From Leptospiraceae bacterium (GTDB taxonomy: Bacteria > Spirochaetota > Leptospiria > Leptospirales > Leptospiraceae), in the NCBI GenBank assembly GCA_024233835.1, contig JACKPC010000001.1:1364001-1428000 (forward strand): a stretch of 64,000 nucleotides of DNA, written 5' to 3'. This document shows, piece by piece, positions 16,523 through 24,617 of the stretch (positions are counted from its first letter, which is position 1; the number at the start of each line of letters is the position of its first letter). Below the pieces are notes generated by a model. The model searched no databases. It saw nothing but the letters and a program-made list of their open reading frames with translations, and was not told where the DNA came from. A program made the position numbers and the translations under genes.

Positions 16523-19072
16523 TTAGTAGTTTCTTTTCACTTTGATTTCAGTATCGCTTACACTGACTGCATTAATCGGAGGATCTGTATTCAGGCGGAT
16601 TTTCAAGCGATTGTCGCCTATCTTTAACCAACTTCTGGAGATAGTGATGCTTATAATGCTTCCCCCTGAATATGTTCCGGAGGTGATGCCGTTTCCCGTA
16701 GTGTTATCATAGACAGTATACCAGCCCGGGTTTGTAAGACCCGCTCCATTTGTTTTGCTTATCGTAACAACAAGGTTTCCACTTGCATTGATTACCGAAA
16801 CAGCTTTGAAAACGTTGCTATCATAAGGCCAGGTTGTCATACTTCCGTAGCTTGTAGAGCCTGAGATAATCTCCAAAGCAGACTGTTGCACGCAGGAGTT
16901 TCCTGATTGGATGTATCCGCTATTGCAGCCTATCACCGTGCAGGTGCCCCAATAACTTCCTTGCCAATATTGTTTCCCGGCTCCGTTTGAGATCGAGCAG
17001 CTCTTCTCATTCAGAATGCAGGAATCATTTTCCTTGTGGTAATTGTAGTAGCAACTTGTGGGAGAACAAACCGAAGACCAGCTTCCCCAGTACCTATCAT
17101 TACCACAGGTTCTTGTTTGTGAACCACTCCCATTTGCTATCGAACAGGATTGGCTTTCCTGCTGACCCGGAGTGCAGATCCCATCCTGAGTGCAGACTCC
17201 ATTTTCAGGGTGGTAACCGCTATTGCAGTTGGTGATACAGGATGAGAAATTACCCCATTGCCCATTTGAGGCACAGGTTCTTGATTTCGTGGAAGTACCA
17301 TTTAAGAGGTAGCCACAACTCTGGGTATCTACCTGCCCGGGTGAGCAGGCTGCGTCCTGAATGCAAACTCCATTTTCAGGGTGGTAACCACTGTTGCAGT
17401 TGGTGATACAGGTTGAGAAATTACCCCATTGCCCATTTGAGGCACAGGTTCTTGACTTTGTGGAAGTACCATTTAAGAGGTAGCCACAACTCTGGGTATC
17501 TACCTGCCCGGGTGAGCAGGCTGCGTCCAAAATGCAGATATCATTTTCAAGGTGGTAGCCGGTGTTGCAATTTGGTGCACAGGGAGTGAGTATCCAAATT
17601 CCGCTTGTATTGCAGTTCTGGGTTTTTATCATCATGCCATTCGAAATTGGCTCTTCACAGATAAGAGTTTTCGATTCTCCCGGCTTACAGGGTCCGGGAG
17701 GTGTCGTTCCATCACCTGTATCTATGGGTTCTACCGTCAGGTTGAATAGAGATGAGTTAAAAATGCCGGTTTCTCTATCTCTGAGGTAGAGTTTCCAGTC
17801 ATTGGCGGGATTAAGATTATTAGGAACATCAAAACTTGCTTTTCCATTGTTCGAAAGATCTACTTCGTGCCTATAAAAATTTTTATTAGGAACATCACCC
17901 TTCTCTGAATCTCTCTTCAGGCTAATTATTACGGAATTAATGTTTCCTATGGTATTATAGCTAAGGTTGATTTTTGCCCCTAACTTTACCGAAAGAGTTG
18001 TAGTTTCAATTCCGTAAAAGGAGCGGTAGCTTCCGTTTCGGCTAATAAGACCAATTTTGTCGGGGTCGATGTAGTATTTTTCTATAGAAGCTTTGTCTGC
18101 ATAGCCCCAGGCCTCATAGTTAAGTGTTGTCTGGATTTTGAAGTGAAGATGAACACCATACTTGAAAGATATTCGGCTACCTGTTGAACCCATTCTACCG
18201 AGAACATCTTGATGACTTACGTTAACACCTACCTTGATTCTCGGATTAAGCTCAGAGAGGTGCCAGTAGACAAAATAAAGATTTTTCTTTTTCTCTTCGC
18301 TGTAGCTTTCCACTACTACAAGGTTACCGAGACCATTATTGCAACCGGTTTGCGCCCCTTCTTTACAGGAGGAATAGGTTTTGACCACCTTCCCATTGGA
18401 AGAAGAGAAGACTTCAGGGTAGACATTTGAATTTACTCGGAAAGAGTCTCTACCATCGTGGTAGGTTTTGTTTCCCCTGTAATCGTTTAGAAAACCGTTT
18501 TCGTTACCGTCATAGTCAGTAGATTTATACTCACCCTCCCGAAGAGGCTGGTAGAACTCGTCTATCGCTTTGTTGCCGTCATCGAAGACAACCTGAAAAC
18601 CGCTTTGACTAAGAAGGTTCCTTTCCAGACTTTCCATCTTACCATTTTCATCGAGCTTGAACCTTAAAAGACCGAGGTCATATCCGTCTTTTTTCACAAG
18701 GTAGATGTTTTCGCCGGTCATGGCTTTCAAGTTTATTTTTTTGGTATTGCTGCTATTGGCAAGTGTGTTTGGAAGAACTCTTTTTGGGTTTACCGGGTTC
18801 ACCGTTTGTAATTCCGGAGTAATTATTTGGTTATTTATGTAGAAGCTTGCTGTTTTAGTGAAAGTTTGTTCTCCCTTTGGAGGTGGAGGTTCGGGATTCG
18901 TACCGGGTCCATCCGGAGTATTTGTACCTGTAGCTTTTCCCGTATCTGAAGTTACTTTTGCGAAGAGTAATTCGAAGAAACCATCCTCTTTTTCATCAGC
19001 ACAATGGCTGTTGAAAACAATAAGAAGAAGCATTGCTGCTGTGGTGAGGGTCTTTGTTATTTGACGTTTCAT
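16523..19072 (-). CDS. Lipoprotein: M23 (LytM) peptidase plus Cys-rich repeats
   Basis: This 849-residue lipoprotein has signal peptide and lipobox LLLIVFNSHC (Cys24), then a Pro/Gly-rich linker. A complete M23 metallopeptidase domain (about 195-345) follows: YHDGRD gives His205 and Asp209, YWHLSE gives His271, and GVHLHF gives His308/His310. It should cleave peptidoglycan cross-links or other glycine-containing peptides in the envelope. After it come several Cys-rich modules (about 465-740) of the type CSPG-x-C-GxxxxGTSTKSRTC-W-C-GYHxENGxC, two of them nearly identical at DNA level, and a C-terminal beta-sandwich-like region. The Cys-rich module type recurs in the lipoprotein at 24618. AAGGAG lies 10 bases before the ATG. 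It may be a surface peptidase with adhesion or binding repeats. Confidence 0.8.
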   Translation of the reverse strand: MKRQITKTLTTAAMLLLIVFNSHCADEKEDGFFELLFAKVTSDTGKATGTNTPDGPGTNPEPPPPKGEQTFTKTASFYINNQIITPELQTVNPVNPKRVLPNTLANSSNTKKINLKAMTGENIYLVKKDGYDLGLLRFKLDENGKMESLERNLLSQSGFQVVFDDGNKAIDEFYQPLREGEYKSTDYDGNENGFLNDYRGNKTYHDGRDSFRVNSNVYPEVFSSSNGKVVKTYSSCKEGAQTGCNNGLGNLVVVESYSEEKKKNLYFVYWHLSELNPRIKVGVNVSHQDVLGRMGSTGSRISFKYGVHLHFKIQTTLNYEAWGYADKASIEKYYIDPDKIGLISRNGSYRSFYGIETTTLSVKLGAKINLSYNTIGNINSVIISLKRDSEKGDVPNKNFYRHEVDLSNNGKASFDVPNNLNPANDWKLYLRDRETGIFNSSLFNLTVEPIDTGDGTTPPGPCKPGESKTLICEEPISNGMMIKTQNCNTSGIWILTPCAPNCNTGYHLENDICILDAACSPGQVDTQSCGYLLNGTSTKSRTCASNGQWGNFSTCITNCNSGYHPENGVCIQDAACSPGQVDTQSCGYLLNGTSTKSRTCASNGQWGNFSSCITNCNSGYHPENGVCTQDGICTPGQQESQSCSIANGSGSQTRTCGNDRYWGSWSSVCSPTSCYYNYHKENDSCILNEKSCSISNGAGKQYWQGSYWGTCTVIGCNSGYIQSGNSCVQQSALEIISGSTSYGSMTTWPYDSNVFKAVSVINASGNLVVTISKTNGAGLTNPGWYTVYDNTTGNGITSGTYSGGSIISITISRSWLKIGDNRLKIRLNTDPPINAVSVSDTEIKVKRNY
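17180..17521 (-). repeat. Two tandem 171-bp repeats (57-aa Cys-rich modules)
   Basis: The segments 17180-17350 and 17351-17521 encode nearly identical 57-residue modules. They are followed at 17522 by the beginning of a third, more diverged unit. The DNA match is close enough to indicate recent duplication and to permit in-frame copy-number change. Confidence 0.8.
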
Positions 19073-19210
19073 TTGCTTTTTCTCCTTTACAGGCTTGATA
19101 AAGCAAACTTACCATAGTTAATTTCGAAAGTCAACATTAACTTATAGCTAATCACATTCTTATATGTAGATTAATTAATAATTAATATTTTATAAATCAT
19201 TAATTAACAA

Positions 19211-20227
19211 TCAGAATGGATTTGAGTAACTTCTTTCTAAGATTTCCCGGGTTTCAGATGAAAGTCCTGATAGAAAACTTTTTACATTCCCTTTTTTATT
19301 TATAAGGCAGTTTCTCAGGACTTCTATGCATTCAAGAGAATTGCTGGAATTAAGAAAGACAATGTCTTTTTTTTCCGTAAAAAGCTTTAAGATTTCATTG
19401 TATCTCTTTTCATTTCTTTCTACCCGAAAGTAACGATTGGTTTCCGTACAAATGATGTGGTCATGATTCACAAGCCTTGTTATTGGAAAGCCGTAAAAGA
19501 AGTTATCGGGTTGATTGGAATGGCTGCTATCTAAAAAATAAAGTTCTCTTTTATTCCCCGTTTTGAAATAATCCATCATTCTCTTCAAAATCCGAATTTT
19601 GGTGTTTTCTGAGTAAAACCTTTCGGCAAACCTTCCGAAACCGAATTGCAACAGACTTACTACCGTATAGAATTCCCAGTTGCGTAAATCAGGGTTTTTT
19701 CTTAAAACTTCCTGTCTTTCCTCGTCTATACTGTCTTTTTTGTTATTCTTGACCTTTACTTCCCGGTGCAAGCCTGAAGGAAAAGAATTGCTGATGTAGA
19801 CTCTACCTTCCACTTCTTCCATTTTATGAAAGAATTTGTTTATATCCATACCATTACTCAGTTCTTCTTTGATATAGCGTACTTCACCGGGTATAAAGGG
19901 AGTAAACCAATCATTATTGATTGTATTTCTCAACACGATTTCAGACATGTGCGGATTTTGTAGAGCGGGTTTGACCTGGAGTTCATCGTTTGAGAGAAGC
20001 CAGTTCAGATCAATTGTGTAGATTTCTTTTAGCTTGACAAGAAAGTCGAATGTAGGTAAAGCCGCATGTTCCACGTTCAATATTTGGCTTACCTGGGCTG
20101 TAGTTTTTCCCATCTGTTCGGCAAATTGTTTTTGACTTATGTTTTTATTGTCCAGTATGGTTCTCAATTTCTGAACAAAACTTTTTTTTAAAACCGACTT
20201 TACAGATTTTTTTCCATCCTTTTCCAT
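19211..20227 (-). CDS. XRE-family HTH protein with the shared 'GLHR' C-terminal domain
   Basis: This 338-residue protein has a canonical Cro/CI-type HTH near residues 18-75 (KLRTILDNKNISQKQFAEQM, then GKTTAQVSQILNVE). The C-terminal domain (about 140-310) has GRVYISNSFPSGLHR, FGFGRFAERFYS, FYGFPITRLVNHDHIICTE and FRVERNEKRY. The latter domain is also in the protein at 13662-15350, and I cannot assign it to a named family. The gene is divergent from the kinase-like/STAND gene at 20284, with only 56 bp between the starts, so it is likely to control that gene or sense for it. The ribosome site is weak (AAGAAAACT-ATG). Confidence 0.75.
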   Translation of the reverse strand: MEKDGKKSVKSVLKKSFVQKLRTILDNKNISQKQFAEQMGKTTAQVSQILNVEHAALPTFDFLVKLKEIYTIDLNWLLSNDELQVKPALQNPHMSEIVLRNTINNDWFTPFIPGEVRYIKEELSNGMDINKFFHKMEEVEGRVYISNSFPSGLHREVKVKNNKKDSIDEERQEVLRKNPDLRNWEFYTVVSLLQFGFGRFAERFYSENTKIRILKRMMDYFKTGNKRELYFLDSSHSNQPDNFFYGFPITRLVNHDHIICTETNRYFRVERNEKRYNEILKLFTEKKDIVFLNSSNSLECIEVLRNCLINKKGNVKSFLSGLSSETREILERSYSNPF

Positions 20228-20283
20228 AGTTTTCTTATACCTGTCTTGTTTTCAGATTGTCAATGATTTAAAAAGCGGGGGCT

Positions 20284-23200
20284 ATGCCGGTGAGTCATTC
20301 AAAAGAAATTATCATTCCGAATTGTGATTATACAGAGGAAGAATATGAGAAAATTAAAAATCGTGTTAAACTCGATAGGGACACCTACAGGGACTTTCGG
20401 GATAACTTGCAATTTTTTTGGGAGAGTTATGAACTTGCCAGAGGTTCGGCGGTTTTAGAAAACCGTGTACGTTTCTTTGGAGAAGGTCTGACAACGGCTC
20501 TTGTTTTTCGTTGTGAAGCCCTGATTGAAGGCACAGCCGAGTCTCATGTCAGGGTGATGAAATATGACATGGCAGAGAACATTGAAAAGGAAATTGAGAA
20601 TTTTAAGAATACCGTTCATAAAGGAGAAGAAATTTATCCCGGTCTCGAAGTCATCATAAAGCTTCCCCGTAAAAAAGCGATTCTTCCCATGAAATCAGCA
20701 AACGATTCTTCAGGGGCGGATAGTTCCTACAGTGTGATTGAGTTTCTCTGGCAAAAATATAAGAGTGAGAGAAACCATCTCTTTCACAGGGGAAGCATGA
20801 TTGCTGAAGCCATTGAACAGGTATACGAAGGTCTATTTCACACATTTTACCGGATTGAAACCGGGCTTCATTTTGTTGAAGGTAAAAGTCTGTATGAGTA
20901 TTACTATCCCAAGGTTAATCTAAAAAAGTTAAACCCGAAGGCGGACGAACACAGGTCCTATTTTGAAGCCAGCTGTAAATATTTAGGGGAAGATGTTAGC
21001 ATCTATGAAACCTTTTTAAACCCGGAGGTTTCCTACCGGCCTCTTGAAACAGGACATGCCATCCACGGGGACTTAAATCCTTTTAATATTTTACTCGCTG
21101 TGAAAAATAAGAAGACAGAAATTCGGCCCATGCTCATTGACTTTTTTGAAATTAAGTTTGTTTCAAAGGATGATTGGTGTCCCCTTTTGCATGACTTTGC
21201 CCGTCTCGAATCCCAGATTGTTTTTTATTACTTTCATTTTCTTTACGAAGAAGAGACAGACAAAACGGAAGCGTCCTTTCGACTGCTGTTAAGCGAGTTT
21301 GAAAAGCTGATGGTCTTGCTGAATTCAGGAGAATACCGGGCAATTCAGTCTTCTAAGCCGGAAAATCTAAACTCTGATGCTCTCAAGTATATTTTTAGAA
21401 TCTTATATTCCTTGCGAAAGTTTGTTATAGAAAATTGTCCTGATGAAAATATAGAAGAATACTATGCAAACTATATCTATGCTGCCATGTCCTTCTCGTT
21501 TTTCTTTTTAAAGTTTACGAGTGAGAACGGCATGGAAATCAAAAGACATTTTGCTTTAAAGGCTGCTTTTGTACACAGGCGTACTTTAGAAAGCTTAAGT
21601 AATTTGAAATTTTTTACTCTCTTCCGGATGAGAAAAGTGGACAGACTTTCTATAGACGATTCGCTTTTGAGTTTTTTGGAAGAAGAAAAAGATACTTACC
21701 TTCCACCTGAAGATGAGATTGAAGCTATATTAGATTTTTTGAAGAAAAAAGAAAAACAGTTTTTAATTCTTGAAGGTGTGCCGGGGGTCGGAAAAACGTC
21801 TCTTTCCAAATATATGTCACTTTTCTTAAACGCAGAAATCCCGGAAAAGAGTTTAGAAGTCGATACGTTTTGTCTGCCTTTCTTCTTTGGAAGTGATAAA
21901 AATCTCTGTAATGAAAGAGAAATTTACCCTGTATTTTCGAGGAAGCTTTTAGAGGCCTTTCCTGTCAGGTTGCCTGAGGAACTGGAAAACTCTTTAGACG
22001 AATCGAAAAAGTTTTTCAAGATACTGAATCTTGTTTACCACGAACACCTGAAAGATAAGAGTCAGCTTATCTTCTGGTTTGATGCTATCAATGAATATGA
22101 GGGACTCGAACTCAAGAATGTGATTTCGAATATTTACCCTTCAGATGTCAGGCTGGTCGTGAGTACCCGTCCCGGTAACGAGAAGCTAAGAAAATTTTTA
22201 AAATCCACTAAGCATGAGTATATGGAGATAAAGCATTTCTCGGAAACCGAACTTATTCATTTCTTTGAAAGAAACGAAATGAACCTGGAGGAAGATGTAT
22301 ACAGGCTTATCTTTCAAAGAACAGGGGGCTTACAGGTTGCGGTAAAAGTAATCTATGAAATGCTTCTCGAAGAAGAGGGAAAACCCGCCAAGTTACATAA
22401 GGAAACTTTGAAGGAGGATTTACAAAACTTGCATGTAAGCGAGGACGACTACAGCGGTCTCTATGAGTTCTATTTGAAAATTAATGAGAATATCAGGGCT
22501 AAGTCTGGGGAAAAAGATATAGCGAAAAGGCTCCTTTTAACATTAAGTCTCGCCCATTCTCCCTTGAGTATTGAACAGCTTTATAGGATTAATCTTCATT
22601 CTCTCAAAGCAAAGCTTTCGGAATTTGAAGAGGATGCTCTCGACGAGTTAAGATCCGAGCTTCAAAAAATATCCGAAATTGTATTGAAGGATGAGAGTGG
22701 AAGATATCGTTTGTTTCATCCGACTTTTGAAGAGTTCCTGAGAGAGAAGTATAAGCAGAGCCTTGAAAAGGTTATCGAAGGCTTCTGTGCGTATTTACTA
22801 TCCTATGCGGATTATCCCGAAGGGACTAAAGACTTCCTGTATTGTATACAATTTGGCGGTGTTCATCTCTACGAATGGGCTGAAAAATACGGAGAAAGAT
22901 ACAAAGAGGCCTTGCATACCTTATTTCTTTCGGTTCTTAACCTGGAGGAAGAACAGCATAAAATATGGAAGAAAATGCTCGGCGAATCCGGGTATTTTAT
23001 TGTTTTACACCGGAACTGGAAAGAGGAATTCATATTTAAGAATCTTCTGAGTTCTTTAAAGACCCGGGGTTTATCTTCTCAGGCTAAATATCAATTTGCA
23101 GAATTATTGGGAAGTATGGGAAAGAGAGTTGAGGACTTTGGTTTTAAATCAAGCTGGTCTTTGTTCTATTTTGAAGACTCTCTGAATATTAGGAAAGAAT

Positions 23201-23541
23201 TAATAGCCTTAGAACCCGATAGAACCGATTTCAAAAGAGACTATGCGAGTTCGCTCTTCTTTTTAAGCTTCCTTCTATACGAAGCCGGTGAGAATGAAAA
23301 AGGGACAATCAAGACAGAAGAAGCCCTTATGATAGCTGAATCGCTGTTGCAAAAGGAACCGGAACACATCAAGTCTGCTATACTTCTCTTCGGTTTTTAT
23401 GTCCGGCTTTTTTCTCTCTCAAAAGAAAATGAGTTTTTAAGTAAAGCCTTACAAACCCTACAGCCTTTTTATGAAGCAGAAAGGCTTCCTCAGGAATTTT
23501 TAGAGCTTTATGAAACCTTGAAAAAAGAACTGGAAACTTGA
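20284..23541 (+). CDS. Kinase-like / STAND NTPase / TPR protein, 1085 aa
   Basis: Three parts can be seen. The N-terminal third (about 60-330) has a protein kinase/APH-like fold signature: GLTTALVFRC as strands 1-2, VRVMKYD with Lys93, a following Glu-rich helix, HGDLNPFN (His261, Asp263, Asn268) as catalytic loop, and LIDFFE (Asp286) as the metal-binding DFG equivalent. All key residues are present, so it may be active. The centre is a STAND/NACHT-type NTPase with Walker A GVPGVGKTS (Lys504), Walker B FWFDAINEYE (Asp600), sensor STRPGNE, and the winged-helix motif FHPTFEEFLREKY. The C-terminus (about 955-1085) has TPR-like helices. It has no signal peptide, so it is cytoplasmic. GGGGG precedes the ATG. 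It is divergent from an HTH gene and converges on a Nudix-like gene 11 bp away. The design suggests a ligand-sensing conflict or signalling switch. Confidence 0.75.
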   Translation: MPVSHSKEIIIPNCDYTEEEYEKIKNRVKLDRDTYRDFRDNLQFFWESYELARGSAVLENRVRFFGEGLTTALVFRCEALIEGTAESHVRVMKYDMAENIEKEIENFKNTVHKGEEIYPGLEVIIKLPRKKAILPMKSANDSSGADSSYSVIEFLWQKYKSERNHLFHRGSMIAEAIEQVYEGLFHTFYRIETGLHFVEGKSLYEYYYPKVNLKKLNPKADEHRSYFEASCKYLGEDVSIYETFLNPEVSYRPLETGHAIHGDLNPFNILLAVKNKKTEIRPMLIDFFEIKFVSKDDWCPLLHDFARLESQIVFYYFHFLYEEETDKTEASFRLLLSEFEKLMVLLNSGEYRAIQSSKPENLNSDALKYIFRILYSLRKFVIENCPDENIEEYYANYIYAAMSFSFFFLKFTSENGMEIKRHFALKAAFVHRRTLESLSNLKFFTLFRMRKVDRLSIDDSLLSFLEEEKDTYLPPEDEIEAILDFLKKKEKQFLILEGVPGVGKTSLSKYMSLFLNAEIPEKSLEVDTFCLPFFFGSDKNLCNEREIYPVFSRKLLEAFPVRLPEELENSLDESKKFFKILNLVYHEHLKDKSQLIFWFDAINEYEGLELKNVISNIYPSDVRLVVSTRPGNEKLRKFLKSTKHEYMEIKHFSETELIHFFERNEMNLEEDVYRLIFQRTGGLQVAVKVIYEMLLEEEGKPAKLHKETLKEDLQNLHVSEDDYSGLYEFYLKINENIRAKSGEKDIAKRLLLTLSLAHSPLSIEQLYRINLHSLKAKLSEFEEDALDELRSELQKISEIVLKDESGRYRLFHPTFEEFLREKYKQSLEKVIEGFCAYLLSYADYPEGTKDFLYCIQFGGVHLYEWAEKYGERYKEALHTLFLSVLNLEEEQHKIWKKMLGESGYFIVLHRNWKEEFIFKNLLSSLKTRGLSSQAKYQFAELLGSMGKRVEDFGFKSSWSLFYFEDSLNIRKELIALEPDRTDFKRDYASSLFFLSFLLYEAGENEKGTIKTEEALMIAESLLQKEPEHIKSAILLFGFYVRLFSLSKENEFLSKALQTLQPFYEAERLPQEFLELYETLKKELET

Positions 23542-23552
23542 AGAGATGCAAG

Positions 23553-24449
23553 TTATTGTCCGAGTCTAAAAAAGTTTCTGTCGGAACACAGGTAAATAAA
23601 CTCAAAGAGTTCCAATAAATCCAAATTTTCCTGAGTGATTTCTCTTTCCGGGTAGAGAATAATATCCACCCCGGTTTCCTGTAAATCTTTTAGTACCTGC
23701 AAGGGGCTATTCTTAAAATAAGGATGGGCTGGTTCCCAATTCACACAGACAAGGCCTCCCTGATTCTGGATGTCCTGCACCCATTCTTCTTTGTTTAGAG
23801 GAATATCTGAATTTTTTAATATACTACTATATCTTAGTGCTGGCTCAGGGTTACTCAGCATAAAACTTTTGGAATGTAAAAGTTCTTTTTGTAAAATCAT
23901 ATCCTCTTGTTTCTCTGTATGCCTGCTATTGTACACTTCCCAGGCTTTTTTTACCGGAAGCCCGATAGTAATCGTTTTATCGGAATAGCTTAGCTTACTT
24001 TCCGGTAAATCCTCTGTGTTCAAAATCGAATATAGGTCTTTTTTGGGTACAAGGATATTCTCACCTGATTTCGTAAAAAACTCTTCCGCCTCTTTTTCCG
24101 AAGCCAAAAGACGTTCTGGAAAATCTTTCTCCCGAAAAAGTAAGTTTACCAGGAAAAACTTGAAGATGTATAGGGTCTGATATACTTTTCCATCCCGTAT
24201 GGTCTCTGCCTCCCAGAGAATACGGTTTGAATGCAGGGTTTTTAGTTTGAAATCAATCAAATAACGCAGGCCCGGAAGTTCTTCCTGAACTTCTCGAATA
24301 CAGGTATTTTTAATGGAATAATCATCGAGTTCTCTTTCATAGTGTCCGCTGATGATGTTATAGCGTTCGTATCTCCGGTTGTATTGCAGCAATAATTTGT
24401 CTCCTACAAACAAAAGAACCCCGGCACCAATGCTGATTCGATTTATCAT
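23553..24449 (-). CDS. Nudix-like protein
   Basis: The start at 24449 (MINRISIGAG) is preferred to an in-frame ATG at 24473 because GAGGAAAAC lies just before it. The 298-residue product begins with a Nudix fold: GAGVLLFVGDKLLLQYN, then GHYERELDDYSIKNTCIREV followed by QEELPGL. The REVQEE core of the Nudix box is intact, but the expected Glu eight residues before it is Tyr, with acidic residues shifted by one or two, so hydrolase activity is uncertain. The C-terminal half is unassigned. It ends 11 bp from the convergent kinase-like/STAND gene. If functional it would hydrolyse a nucleoside diphosphate linked compound; the link to the STAND gene is inference. Confidence 0.65.
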   Translation of the reverse strand: MINRISIGAGVLLFVGDKLLLQYNRRYERYNIISGHYERELDDYSIKNTCIREVQEELPGLRYLIDFKLKTLHSNRILWEAETIRDGKVYQTLYIFKFFLVNLLFREKDFPERLLASEKEAEEFFTKSGENILVPKKDLYSILNTEDLPESKLSYSDKTITIGLPVKKAWEVYNSRHTEKQEDMILQKELLHSKSFMLSNPEPALRYSSILKNSDIPLNKEEWVQDIQNQGGLVCVNWEPAHPYFKNSPLQVLKDLQETGVDIILYPEREITQENLDLLELFEFIYLCSDRNFFRLGQ

Positions 24450-24488
24450 GTTTTCCTCAATTTGTCGTTTCATGTTATTTCATTAAAA

Positions 24489-24601
24489 GGGGCTGTCTCA
24501 AAAGTCGTTTCGATACACCATCGGATATCGAACTGGAGTTGCCGATCCCTGAGTAGGTCAAAGACCGTATCGAAGAGCGGCAACCTATAGAAGACAGTCC
24601 C
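24489..24601. mobile_element. 113-bp element with IS-like terminal inverted repeats (possible MITE)
   Basis: The left end GGGGCTGTCTCAAAAGTCG resembles the terminal repeats of several insertion sequence families, and the right end AGACAGTCCC is its inverted match (GGGACTGTCT). Inside are two further inverted pairs in interleaved order: TTCGATAC with GTATCGAA, and GTTGCCG with CGGCAAC. No coding capacity is present. It could be a MITE or solo IS remnant, or a structured transcript end after the lipoprotein gene. Target-site duplication is not evident. Confidence 0.4.
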
Positions 24602-24617
24602 GTTTTCACTTACCTTT

